From the NCBI GenBank assembly GCA_026706325.1, contig JAPOYZ010000346.1, forward strand, positions 2,479 through 17,838: 15,360 bases of DNA, in the 5' to 3' direction. The DNA is from Candidatus Aminicenantota bacterium (GTDB lineage Bacteria; Acidobacteriota; UBA6911; RPQK01; JAJDTT01). Shown piece after piece: positions 7,954 to 13,920 of the stretch (position 1 is its first letter; each line of letters starts with the position of its first letter). The position numbers and the translations under genes are program-made. Under the pieces are notes generated by a model. The model saw nothing but the letters and a program-made list of their open reading frames with translations, ran no database searches and was not told the DNA's origin.

Positions 7954-8014
7954 GAACCGCGAGAATAGCACACCCAAACCGGCCTTTCATGGCGGAGGCA
8001 CTCCTCCCTTCGTC

Positions 8015-8043
8015 TTGCGAGTCGTGCCATGGCTGACTATACT
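8015..8043 (+). promoter_or_regulatory. Sigma70-like promoter for the desaturase gene
   Basis: TTGCGA (8015-8020) and TATACT (8038-8043) are separated by exactly 17 bases; they match the -35 and -10 consensus at four and five of six positions. They lie about 50 bases upstream of the desaturase ATG at 8091, leaving a leader of roughly 40 bases with AAAGGA at 8078-8083 as the ribosome binding site. No regulator site is recognised. Confidence 0.55.
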
Positions 8044-8090
8044 TTCTCCCGCCGGCACGGGAATACCGCGGCCGAAGAAAGGACCTGAAA

Positions 8091-8819
8091 ATGATTTTCC
8101 TCTACGCGGCCATCTATGTGGCCGTGGTGGTTCAGATATCCAATCTCTGCACCACCATCTACCTTCACCGGTACATGTCCCACCATGCCCTCAAGTTGCA
8201 TCCCGCAGTCGCCATGTCCATGCAGTTCTGGCTCTGGTTGCATACCGCCATCGACCCGCGGGAGTGGGTCGCGGTTCACCGCAAACACCACCAGTTTCCC
8301 GACGAACATGGCGACCCTCACAGCCCCAAGCTGGAGGGCCTCTGGAAGGTCTTGCTGACCAACGCCTACCTCTACCGCAAGGAAGCGGCCAACCCGGAGA
8401 CCGTGGCGCGGTACACCCGGGACATCCGCACCAACCGGGTCGAGGACTTCATGCACCGGCAGGGCTACCTGGGGCTGTTTCTGGGGGTCTTGGCGGCGGG
8501 CGTGTTGTTGGGACCGATCGCCGGGATCGTGACGTTTCTGTTGCAGGCAGCCGTCTACGTCTTCCTCAACGGCATGATCAACGGCGCCTGCCACGCCGTG
8601 GGCTACAGGAATTTCCGCAACACCGCCACCAACCTCCGCTGGGTTGCTTGGCTGACCGCCGGCGAGGGGCTGCACAACAACCACCACCACGCCCCGTCGT
8701 CACCCAAGCTGAGCCTTCGTCTCAGCGAGATCGACCCGGCGTGGCCCGTCATCCGCCTGCTCGAGTGGTTGAAGCTGTGCAAGGTCAGGCCGCACCTCAA
8801 GCGCATGCCCTCGTCGTAA
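8091..8819 (+). CDS. Membrane fatty acid (acyl-CoA/acyl-lipid) desaturase
   Basis: A 242-residue integral membrane di-iron protein of the fatty acid desaturase family, expected to introduce a cis double bond into an acyl chain using O2 and electrons from a ferredoxin or similar donor. All three histidine boxes are present: H26-RYMS-H31, H63-RK-HH67 and H195-NN-HH199, plus the extra conserved histidine in ACHAVGYRN (H168). Hydrophobic segments lie at residues 2-23, 38-54 and about 127-160. It is short: only one membrane segment precedes the first box, which is usual for the bacterial subgroup with YLHR-type first boxes. AAAGGA at 8078-8083, seven bases before the ATG, supports the start. It is a single-gene unit with a good promoter, convergent with the MauE-like gene (15-base gap). 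Regiospecificity is unknown, most likely delta-9. No fused electron-donor domain. Confidence 0.93.
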   Translation: MIFLYAAIYVAVVVQISNLCTTIYLHRYMSHHALKLHPAVAMSMQFWLWLHTAIDPREWVAVHRKHHQFPDEHGDPHSPKLEGLWKVLLTNAYLYRKEAANPETVARYTRDIRTNRVEDFMHRQGYLGLFLGVLAAGVLLGPIAGIVTFLLQAAVYVFLNGMINGACHAVGYRNFRNTATNLRWVAWLTAGEGLHNNHHHAPSSPKLSLRLSEIDPAWPVIRLLEWLKLCKVRPHLKRMPSS

Positions 8820-8834
8820 ACGCCGGCGTTGGGG

Positions 8835-9728
8835 CTACCGGGCAGGTGGTCCCAGCGTGAACGTCTTCCCCCCCAACTCGAAGCGGACACCACCGGCTCC
8901 CGGTGAGAAGGGTGTCTCTTCGCCTTTTCGGGGAGAGTCGGTCAATTCCAATTCTTCGCCGGAAACGGTCCGGACCAAACCCGGATCGATTCTGCGGACC
9001 GTGCTGTTGCGAAGGTCCATCAGAAGCGGTCCGTCCAGGCCCGGCGCCTGAATGAGAAAGCCGCTGGCCCCTTCCGATTCATAGATCCGGGCCCGTTCTT
9101 CGGGTTGGCCGTCGATCGCGAGGGAGTAGCTCGAACTGGCCACGAAACGTGAGGTTTCTCCCAGTGAGCCCAGCCGATGGGCCGCCTCGATAAATTCGAT
9201 GTCCGCGCTCCTGTAGGCCCAGAGGGAGACTCCGAGAGCCGCAATCAGCGCCAAGCCGAGTCGCCTTTTCGGAATTCCTGCTGATTTGCGCCGCCTCCAG
9301 AAACAGAGGAGGGTCAGAGGAACCATGAGCAGAAGATCCTGCCAGAACGCCTCTGCGGGAGTGCGCTCGATCAGGGACCCGAAGCAGCCGCAACTTCCCG
9401 GCTCCCTCAGTCCCTGGGAGACGAGCCAATAGTCGCGTCCGTTGAGGAAGATAAGGAAGATCACCATGGCCGCGGTCGGCAGCAGGACGACGAGGTGGCG
9501 GGCTCCCAACAGCAACGCCGTCCCCAGTCCCGCCTGAAGGGCCAGGGCGATCAGCGCCACCTGAACGGCGGTGAAAAGGAAGTCCAATTCTTCCTGCCGG
9601 ATCCGGTCGATGAAGGCGCCGAAGTCGTCGGGATTCCAGCCCTTGCCATAAGTGGCAACCAGAAAAACCACGCCGAGGAGCATCGCCCCGGCCGTTCCGG
9701 CATGTTTTTTCCAACGGCTACGGTCCAT
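8835..9728 (-). CDS. MauE/DoxX-like membrane protein with a C-terminal extracytoplasmic domain
   Basis: A 297-residue protein. The N-terminal half has four likely membrane segments (about residues 12-27, 50-75, 78-96 and 129-143), with the paired cysteines C113-G-C115-F-G between the third and fourth; CGCFG is the signature of MauE-type proteins, thought to help disulphide formation or maturation of exported partners. A fifth hydrophobic segment (LGLALIAALGVSLWAY, about 157-172) follows. The remaining ~120 residues are soluble, without cysteine, and presumably periplasmic; I do not recognise that domain. No methylamine dehydrogenase or mau genes are nearby, so the role is not methylamine use by context. 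It lies 143 bases downstream of the aspartokinase-like gene on the same strand. The start at 9728 is the only sensible one, but has no strong ribosome binding site. Stop is TAG. Confidence 0.75.
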   Translation of the reverse strand: MDRSRWKKHAGTAGAMLLGVVFLVATYGKGWNPDDFGAFIDRIRQEELDFLFTAVQVALIALALQAGLGTALLLGARHLVVLLPTAAMVIFLIFLNGRDYWLVSQGLREPGSCGCFGSLIERTPAEAFWQDLLLMVPLTLLCFWRRRKSAGIPKRRLGLALIAALGVSLWAYRSADIEFIEAAHRLGSLGETSRFVASSSYSLAIDGQPEERARIYESEGASGFLIQAPGLDGPLLMDLRNSTVRRIDPGLVRTVSGEELELTDSPRKGEETPFSPGAGGVRFELGGKTFTLGPPAR

Positions 9729-9768
9729 GTCCGGCTATTCTACCTTTGCGTTCATCCCGGGAAAGGAG

Positions 9769-9788
9769 CGGCGGTTTCCTAACCGCCG
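9769..9788. repeat. Intergenic hairpin of the TTTCCT family (variant)
   Basis: An 8-bp perfect stem CGGCGGTT/AACCGCCG closes the loop TCCT. Compared with the common unit, one loop T is gone and an A has been added, leaving an inner base pair instead. It is preceded by AAAGGAG, as other copies are preceded by GGAG. It lies 40 bases upstream of the MauE-like start. Confidence 0.75.
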
Positions 9789-9821
9789 AACTCCAGTGTG
9801 ACAAACTTGGCGACGAAGACC

Positions 9822-9859
9822 GGGCGATTCGAAATCGCCCCTCCTTTTCCAGAGGAGGG
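9822..9859. repeat. Two overlapping, mutually exclusive hairpins
   Basis: Hairpin 1 (9822-9840) has an 8-bp perfect stem GGGCGATT/AATCGCCC around CGA. Hairpin 2 (9839-9859) has a 7-bp perfect stem CCCTCCT/AGGAGGG around TTTCCAG. They share bases 9839-9840, so both cannot form fully at once. They follow the aspartokinase-like gene's stop codon (minus strand) by about 12 bases and precede the MauE-like gene. They could be a weak terminator region or more of the palindromic-element family. Confidence 0.55.
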
Positions 9860-9871
9860 TCGAGATTCCGG

Positions 9872-10438
9872 CTACGACCCTGCCGAAATCCGTTTGGCCA
9901 AGCCGTGGGGCAACACCGGTATCGTTCCTTCCGCGAGCAGGCCGCGGACTTCCGCCAACAGCGGGGACCTGTCCGGATCGATCGCCAGGTTTCTCCCCAC
10001 CAGCGCCCGGGCCTCTCGTTCCCGCTCCTTCAAGCTATGAGCCAGGATCGTCGCCGCCAGGGACTGGGCATAGAAAGTCGCGACGAGTTCCGCCCGCGGG
10101 CTGACTTCCCCCAAGAGGTGGAGTCCCTTGAGCAGGTCGGTCACGTCCTGGAATATGTGTCCCAGCCGCCGCCGGGTCCCGTTCCAGTTCCCCCCCGACG
10201 TCAATTGGCGGGCCACCTGCATGTGGTAGGTCCGAAGTCCTTCGGCCAGCGTCGTCGCCACCACCATGTCCTGGCCTGCCGCTTTCCTCCCGGCTTCCAC
10301 CAACTGCTTCCGGGTCAGCCCCATTGCCGGAACGAACACGACGGGAGTCCCCTGCTCTCTTCCCAAAATGGATTCCACCACCCGCAGGATCGTGTCCGCC
10401 GACTGGATCTCTCCGCTCTTCAATTCCAACGTGTTCAT
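9872..10438 (-). CDS. Truncated aspartokinase-like protein, probably catalytically inactive
   Basis: A 188-residue protein that tracks the N-terminal part of aspartate kinase. Its opening (LELKSGEIQSADTILRVVE) corresponds to the family's LKFGGTSVGSAERIRRVAE, then VVFVPAMGLTRKQLVEA matches the VVVVSAMAGVTDxLLEA strand. The segment LLGEVSPRAELVATFYAQSL matches the family's lgelsprtrdlvlsfGErlS. Thus the KFGGTS phosphate loop has become KSGEIQ and the catalytic SFGE has become TFYA. The protein ends after TIPVLPHGLAKRISAGS, where aspartokinases continue with GFIGA and GRGGSD, so the rest of the kinase domain and the ACT domains are missing, and only 143 bases separate it from the next gene. The frame is intact with no internal stops, which argues for a retained pseudoenzyme or regulator. 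The alternative is a helical protein resembling aspartokinase by chance. Start ATG at 10438; no strong Shine-Dalgarno. Confidence 0.6.
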   Translation of the reverse strand: MNTLELKSGEIQSADTILRVVESILGREQGTPVVFVPAMGLTRKQLVEAGRKAAGQDMVVATTLAEGLRTYHMQVARQLTSGGNWNGTRRRLGHIFQDVTDLLKGLHLLGEVSPRAELVATFYAQSLAATILAHSLKEREREARALVGRNLAIDPDRSPLLAEVRGLLAEGTIPVLPHGLAKRISAGS

Positions 10439-10523
10439 GGTAGTGAAACCTGTGTCAAACGATTTCCTGGAACCGCCACATTACCAAAATCAGGCTCACT
10501 GCTCACCCCTCCGCCGGCCTTCA

Positions 10524-10552
10524 TGGACCGGTCTTGTACCAAGTGATATAAC
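10524..10552 (+). promoter_or_regulatory. Possible promoter for the TPR gene pair
   Basis: TATAAC (10547-10552) resembles a -10 box; the best -35 at 17-base spacing is the weak TGGACC (10524-10529). It lies about 50 bases before the ATG at 10604 in the 165-base divergent gap. Nothing else in that gap stands out. Confidence 0.25.
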
Positions 10553-10593
10553 TCTTGGAAGCCCAGGGACAGAGTCAGGCATTCAGCCGCGCC

Positions 10594-10599
10594 AGGAGG
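10594..10599 (+). promoter_or_regulatory. Ribosome binding site of the first TPR paralogue
   Basis: A perfect AGGAGG four bases before the ATG at 10604; it decides this start. Confidence 0.7.
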
Positions 10600-10603
10600 C
10601 CTC

Positions 10604-11857
10604 ATGGGTCGAAAAGCTTTCCTTGCAAGTTCCCTGATGTTGGCTTTGGCCACTTCGTTTCTTACCGGACAGCAGGATTCCATAGGCCGGGGGGACCGTG
10701 ACGGACCAAGCCGGCAACCCGGCGGAAGAGACGTCGACGGACCGGCCGAACAGGTTTGGACCGAGCAGGCTGGCCAGATGCGGCAACGCAGAATGCCCAG
10801 GCCGATGTTCCTTACCGGCAAGGTGGTGACCGAGGACGGAAGCTCGATCCCCGAAACCATCGTGGTGGAACTGGTCTGCCACGCGTCGGTGCGGCAGCAG
10901 GTCCATACCTTCAAAGGAGGGCAGTTCAACTTCGACCTGAGTCCGCATCCGAGTTCCGCGTTCCTCGATGCCAGCGTCGCGCGCAACGACGCCAACAACG
11001 TGAACCCCTTTGCCCGGGTTCCGGGAGGTGAGTACACTGCCGGTGGAGAGCAAGTGGACTTGTCCGGGTGCGAGGTGAGGGCCAATCTTCCCGGCTTCGT
11101 CTCGGACCGGATCCAGCTTGGGCTGCGGCGAGTTCTGGACCGTCCCGACATCGGCGCCATCGTCATCAAACGCCGGGAAGGCGTGGTCGGCTCAACCGTG
11201 AGCTTCACCGCCCTGGCGGCGCCCAGAAAGGCCAGGAAGGCGTTCGCCAAGGCCGAAAAGGAACTGAGAAAGGACAAGACGAATCTGGACAAGGTCCGGA
11301 AGGAGTTGGAGAAGGCGGTCCAAGCCTATCCCAAGTACGCCACCGCCTGGCATCTCCTGGGTCTGGTCCGGATGGACCACCAGGACCGGGAGGGGGCGCG
11401 GCAAGCCTTCGAAGCCTCCATCGAGGCGGATGAGAGTTACATTCGTCCCTATCTTTCTCTGGTGGACATGGAAATCCGCGCCGGCGCCTGGCCGCGTATC
11501 TCCGAACTGTGCGGGAAGGTGGTGGAGTTGAACCCCTTCATGGTGCGGTGCCGGTACTACCATGCCGTGGCCAGTCTGAACCTGGGCCGGATGGAGGCGG
11601 CGGAAGCGTCGGCCATCAAGGTGCAGGAGAGCCGGGATTCCCGGTTCCTTTCCGGAAGCCACTACATCCGGGGAGCCGTCCTGGCCCGCAGGGGGGACTT
11701 CGAGTCGGCCGCAAAACAGTTCCGGCATTTTCTGAAGATCGCTCCGGAAGGCCGGGGTGCGGCCCGGATCAAGGAGAATCTCGTGGCCTGGGAGCGGCAG
11801 GGCCTGATCCAGGCCGATAAACCGTCTCCTAACCAAGCCGGACAAACGTTCCAATAA
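10604..11857 (+). CDS. Secreted carboxypeptidase-regulatory-like / TPR protein, paralogue 1
   Basis: A 417-residue protein. Residues 1-22 (MGRKAFLASSLMLALATSFL) are a signal peptide. A low-complexity polar stretch follows to about 65. Residues about 68-190 form a beta-rich domain beginning FLTGKVVTEDGSSIPETIVV, which resembles the carboxypeptidase-regulatory-like (Ig-fold) domain, with two cysteines (VELVCHAS and LSGCEVR) conserved in the neighbour. Residues about 205-400 are helical, with TPR units such as YATAWHLLGLVRMDHQDREG, YIRPYLSLVDMEIRAGAW and SGSHYIRGAVLARRGDFESA. TPRs usually mediate protein-protein contact, so this is likely a periplasmic or surface scaffold. The next gene, 19 bases downstream, is a paralogue with the same domain order. 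Start supported by AGGAGG at 10594-10599. Stop TAA. Confidence 0.87.
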   Translation: MGRKAFLASSLMLALATSFLTGQQDSIGRGDRDGPSRQPGGRDVDGPAEQVWTEQAGQMRQRRMPRPMFLTGKVVTEDGSSIPETIVVELVCHASVRQQVHTFKGGQFNFDLSPHPSSAFLDASVARNDANNVNPFARVPGGEYTAGGEQVDLSGCEVRANLPGFVSDRIQLGLRRVLDRPDIGAIVIKRREGVVGSTVSFTALAAPRKARKAFAKAEKELRKDKTNLDKVRKELEKAVQAYPKYATAWHLLGLVRMDHQDREGARQAFEASIEADESYIRPYLSLVDMEIRAGAWPRISELCGKVVELNPFMVRCRYYHAVASLNLGRMEAAEASAIKVQESRDSRFLSGSHYIRGAVLARRGDFESAAKQFRHFLKIAPEGRGAARIKENLVAWERQGLIQADKPSPNQAGQTFQ

Positions 11858-11876
11858 ACAGGCAGGCGACCTTTTC

Positions 11877-13118
11877 ATGTGTAGAAACAAGCTGACCCGG
11901 TTCCGGCTGGCGGCGTTGCTGGCCGGGCCGCTGCTGCTTGTGCCCGTCTCTCCGGCCCAGAACGTCCGGCCGGGTCCTCTGTTCGGGACGACGGACGACC
12001 GGCCGCAGGACGCCGACCTCACCGGTAGAAGCTTCGATGACAACCGTGTCGAGGGGCCGAAGCGGCTGCTGCTGGCCGGACGAGTGATCCTGGAGGACGG
12101 CAATCCCCTCCCCGAGTCCCTGAATGTCGAGCTGGCCTGCGGCGGGTCGGTCCGGCAGGAGACTCACACCTACGGAGACGAAGGCCGATTCAGCTTCGAG
12201 TTGGGTGGCAGCGGGGGGGCCGCAAACCTCGCCGGAACCGGCTCCGACACCTTCGATCCCTTTTCCCGCATTCCCGGGGAACGCCAGGACGCCCAGAGAT
12301 TCGATCTCAGCGGTTGCCTGATCCGGACGGCGCTGGAAGGCTTCCGGTCCAACACCATCCCCCTGGGAGTCCGCAGCTACATGGACAGCTCGGACGTGGG
12401 AGTGATCGTGCTGAGTCGCCTGGAACACGTGGGCGGTTCGACGGTCAGCTTCAACACCCTCGCCGCTCCCAAGAAGGCGCAACAAGCTTACCGGGAGGCC
12501 GACCTGGAGCTGAAAAAGCAGCAGGGGGACGTCCGGAAGGCCATCCGGCACCTGAAGGAGGCCATCGAACTCTACCCCGAGTTCGCCGCCGCCTGGTACC
12601 TCCTGGGCCGGTGCCACCATGCTCTCCGGGACCGGGAGACGGCCCGGAAGCATTTCCAAAAGGCGGCCAACGCCGATCCCAAGTACCTGCGGCCCTACAT
12701 GTTTCTGGCCATGATGGCGGTCCGGGATGAGTCCTGGGAGGAAGTGGCCCGCAACTGCGGCCACGTCGTCAGCCTGAATCCGCATATCATGCGGGCCCAG
12801 TACTTCAGCGCCGTCGCCAACCTGCAACTGGGCCGGCTGGACCGGGCCTTGAAGTCGATCACTGCAGTCCGGGAGGACGGCTCCAAGAGATACCTCGCCG
12901 GAAGCCACTACGTCCACGGAGCCATCCTGGCCCAGAAAAGGGACTTCGCCGGCGCCGCCCGGGAGTTCCGGAACTTCATCGCCCTCAAATCGGGCGACAA
13001 GGCGTCCCAGGAACTCCAACAGAGGCTCGCCGCCTGGGAGCAGCAAGGCCTGATCCGGCCGGAAAGGAGGAGCGGCGACTTTCCTGTCGCCGGGGACGGT
13101 TTTCCTACCGCCGAATAG
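11877..13118 (+). CDS. Secreted carboxypeptidase-regulatory-like / TPR protein, paralogue 2, with a repeat-derived C-terminus
   Basis: A 413-residue protein with signal peptide (RFRLAALLAGPLLLVPVSPA, cleavage near SPA-QN), the same beta-rich domain (LLLAGRVILEDGNPLPESLN, cysteines in VELACGGS and LSGCLIR) and TPR units (AAAWYLLGRCHHALRDRETA, SGSHY-equivalent AGSHYVHGAILAQKRDFAGA). Block for block it parallels the upstream gene, for example GSTVSFNTLAAPKKA against GSTVSFTALAAPRKA, showing tandem duplication. The homology runs to AAWEQQGLIRPE; the last 17 residues, RRSGDFPVAGDGFPTAE, are encoded by two hairpin repeats (13073-13112) and have no counterpart in paralogue 1, whose tail is different. 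The TAG stop at 13116-13118 lies just after the second hairpin. No strong ribosome binding site is seen; translation is probably coupled to the upstream gene. Confidence 0.87.
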   Translation: MCRNKLTRFRLAALLAGPLLLVPVSPAQNVRPGPLFGTTDDRPQDADLTGRSFDDNRVEGPKRLLLAGRVILEDGNPLPESLNVELACGGSVRQETHTYGDEGRFSFELGGSGGAANLAGTGSDTFDPFSRIPGERQDAQRFDLSGCLIRTALEGFRSNTIPLGVRSYMDSSDVGVIVLSRLEHVGGSTVSFNTLAAPKKAQQAYREADLELKKQQGDVRKAIRHLKEAIELYPEFAAAWYLLGRCHHALRDRETARKHFQKAANADPKYLRPYMFLAMMAVRDESWEEVARNCGHVVSLNPHIMRAQYFSAVANLQLGRLDRALKSITAVREDGSKRYLAGSHYVHGAILAQKRDFAGAAREFRNFIALKSGDKASQELQQRLAAWEQQGLIRPERRSGDFPVAGDGFPTAE

Positions 13119-13140
13119 GACCGGCGACTTTCCTGTCGCC
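13073..13140. repeat. Three tandem TTTCCT-loop hairpins, two inside the end of the TPR gene
   Basis: Hairpin 1 (13073-13092): stem CGGCGAC/GTCGCCG, 7 bp. Hairpin 2 (13095-13112): core CGGT/ACCG with one mismatch beyond it. Hairpin 3 (13123-13140): stem GGCGAC/GTCGCC, 6 bp. All three have the loop TTTCCT. The stem type alternates between the GTCGCC and ACCGCC forms. Hairpins 1 and 2 are translated as the tail of TPR paralogue 2. Confidence 0.85.
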
Positions 13141-13145
13141 TGGAG

Positions 13146-13255
13146 CGGCGGTTTTCCTACCGCCGAAGGGGCGTAACGGGGACGGAGTCCCCCTCTGCAC
13201 TTTCCATCCAGCGAATCGCGTGGCAGCAGGGAGGAGTGGGGGACCAACAGTCCCC
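13146..13255 (+). repeat. Composite multi-hairpin element, copy 2
   Basis: The order is: TTTCCT-loop hairpin (13146-13165, stem CGGCGGT/ACCGCCG), GGGGAC/GTCCCC hairpin with GGA loop (13178-13192), a spacer with the imperfect palindrome CCAGCG...CGCGTGG (13208-13223), and GGGGAC/GTCCCC with CAACA loop (13239-13255). The same parts in the same order occur on the minus strand at 5549-5650, with 25 of 28 bases identical across the central spacer. It ends three bases before the stop codon of the decayed glycoside-hydrolase-like gene, between convergent genes. Confidence 0.8.
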
Positions 13256-13257
13256 TC

Positions 13258-13920
13258 CTATTCCGCGATAAACGTCATCTCCCACTCCCCCACCTTGGTC
13301 AGAGGCGTCGAGGGGTGGACCAGGTTCGGTTCACCGGCTTGAATCCAGTCGTCCAACTCCTGCAGGTGGCCGAGCCAACGGAGGTGCTGGTAGGACCCCG
13401 CGTCGATCTTGTCGACGGCCCAGGTCTTGGAGCTGTCCCAGAAGGCCAGGTAGGGAACGCCGGCCTTCAGGATCTGGTGGGCTTTCCTCCGGTACTGTTC
13501 GGGAATCAGGACCCTGGACATGACATTGAGAGCCAGCTCGCATTCCGTTCCCCGAGTCAGCGACAGCCAATACTCGATGTCCTCGGCCCTCTCCCAGGCC
13601 AACTCCCAACTGAAGAGACCCTCGGCCGAGGTATAGGGGACGACACCGTCGATGAGTCCCTCGCGGATCCAACCGGGCACGTCCATGGCTTAGAAGAGGT
13701 TCTCCTCTTCGCCGCCGAAGACCCACGCCGACAGGGCCGGCGGCCGGGATCGTCCCTGGCGGCGGGCCTGCCGGTGCATTCTCTCCCGGAGCTCCCGCAT
13801 GAAATCGGTGAGAACGCTCGCCCTGAAACGAAGCCAACGCGGATCTCTCTCGTCGATCTCCCGGGGGTCCTGCCCGTGCTTCTCCCGGAACCCTTCCACC
13901 ACCGGCGGCTCATATTTTAC
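13258..13920 (-). pseudogene. C-terminal part of a broken family-10-like glycosyl hydrolase gene (in-frame stop)
   Basis: One minus-strand frame runs from about 13920 to the TAG at 13258-13260 and is interrupted by a TAA at 13690-13692. Before the stop it reads GPVKYEPPVVEGFREKHGQD, then DPREIDERDPRWLRFRA, VLTDFMRELRERM and SAWVFGGEEENLF; after it, AMDVPGWIREGLIDGVVPYT and on to VGEWEMTFIAE. I know these as the second half of a TIM-barrel glycosyl-hydrolase-like family (GHL10-like), where EEENLF is followed by a tyrosine and MDV, so the TAA probably replaces that codon. No ATG with a ribosome binding site begins this piece, and the part of the barrel expected upstream of YEPP is absent. The N-terminal domain of the same protein is the adjacent fragment at 13917-14645 in another frame. 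A sequencing or assembly error cannot explain the missing barrel segment by itself. Confidence 0.72.

Noticed and set aside
7028..8860. 610-codon plus-strand frame crossing the isomerase-like and desaturase genes
   Set aside because: It is antisense to one recognised gene, crosses a promoter and overlaps another gene with all three histidine boxes in a different frame.
10453..10458. Perfect TTGACA (minus strand) upstream of the aspartokinase-like gene
   Set aside because: It lies only 14 bases from the start codon, so any -10 box would fall inside the coding sequence, and no TATAAT-like sequence is found there.
11829..13247. 472-codon minus-strand frame under TPR paralogue 2
   Set aside because: It is antisense to a paralogue pair with conserved sense protein sequence; its N-terminus is merely the translation of the hairpin repeats.
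13073..13255. Closely spaced repeats suggesting a CRISPR array
   Set aside because: Units are about 18-20 bases, self-complementary, of differing stem sequence and irregularly spaced, with no unique spacers of constant length and no cas genes.
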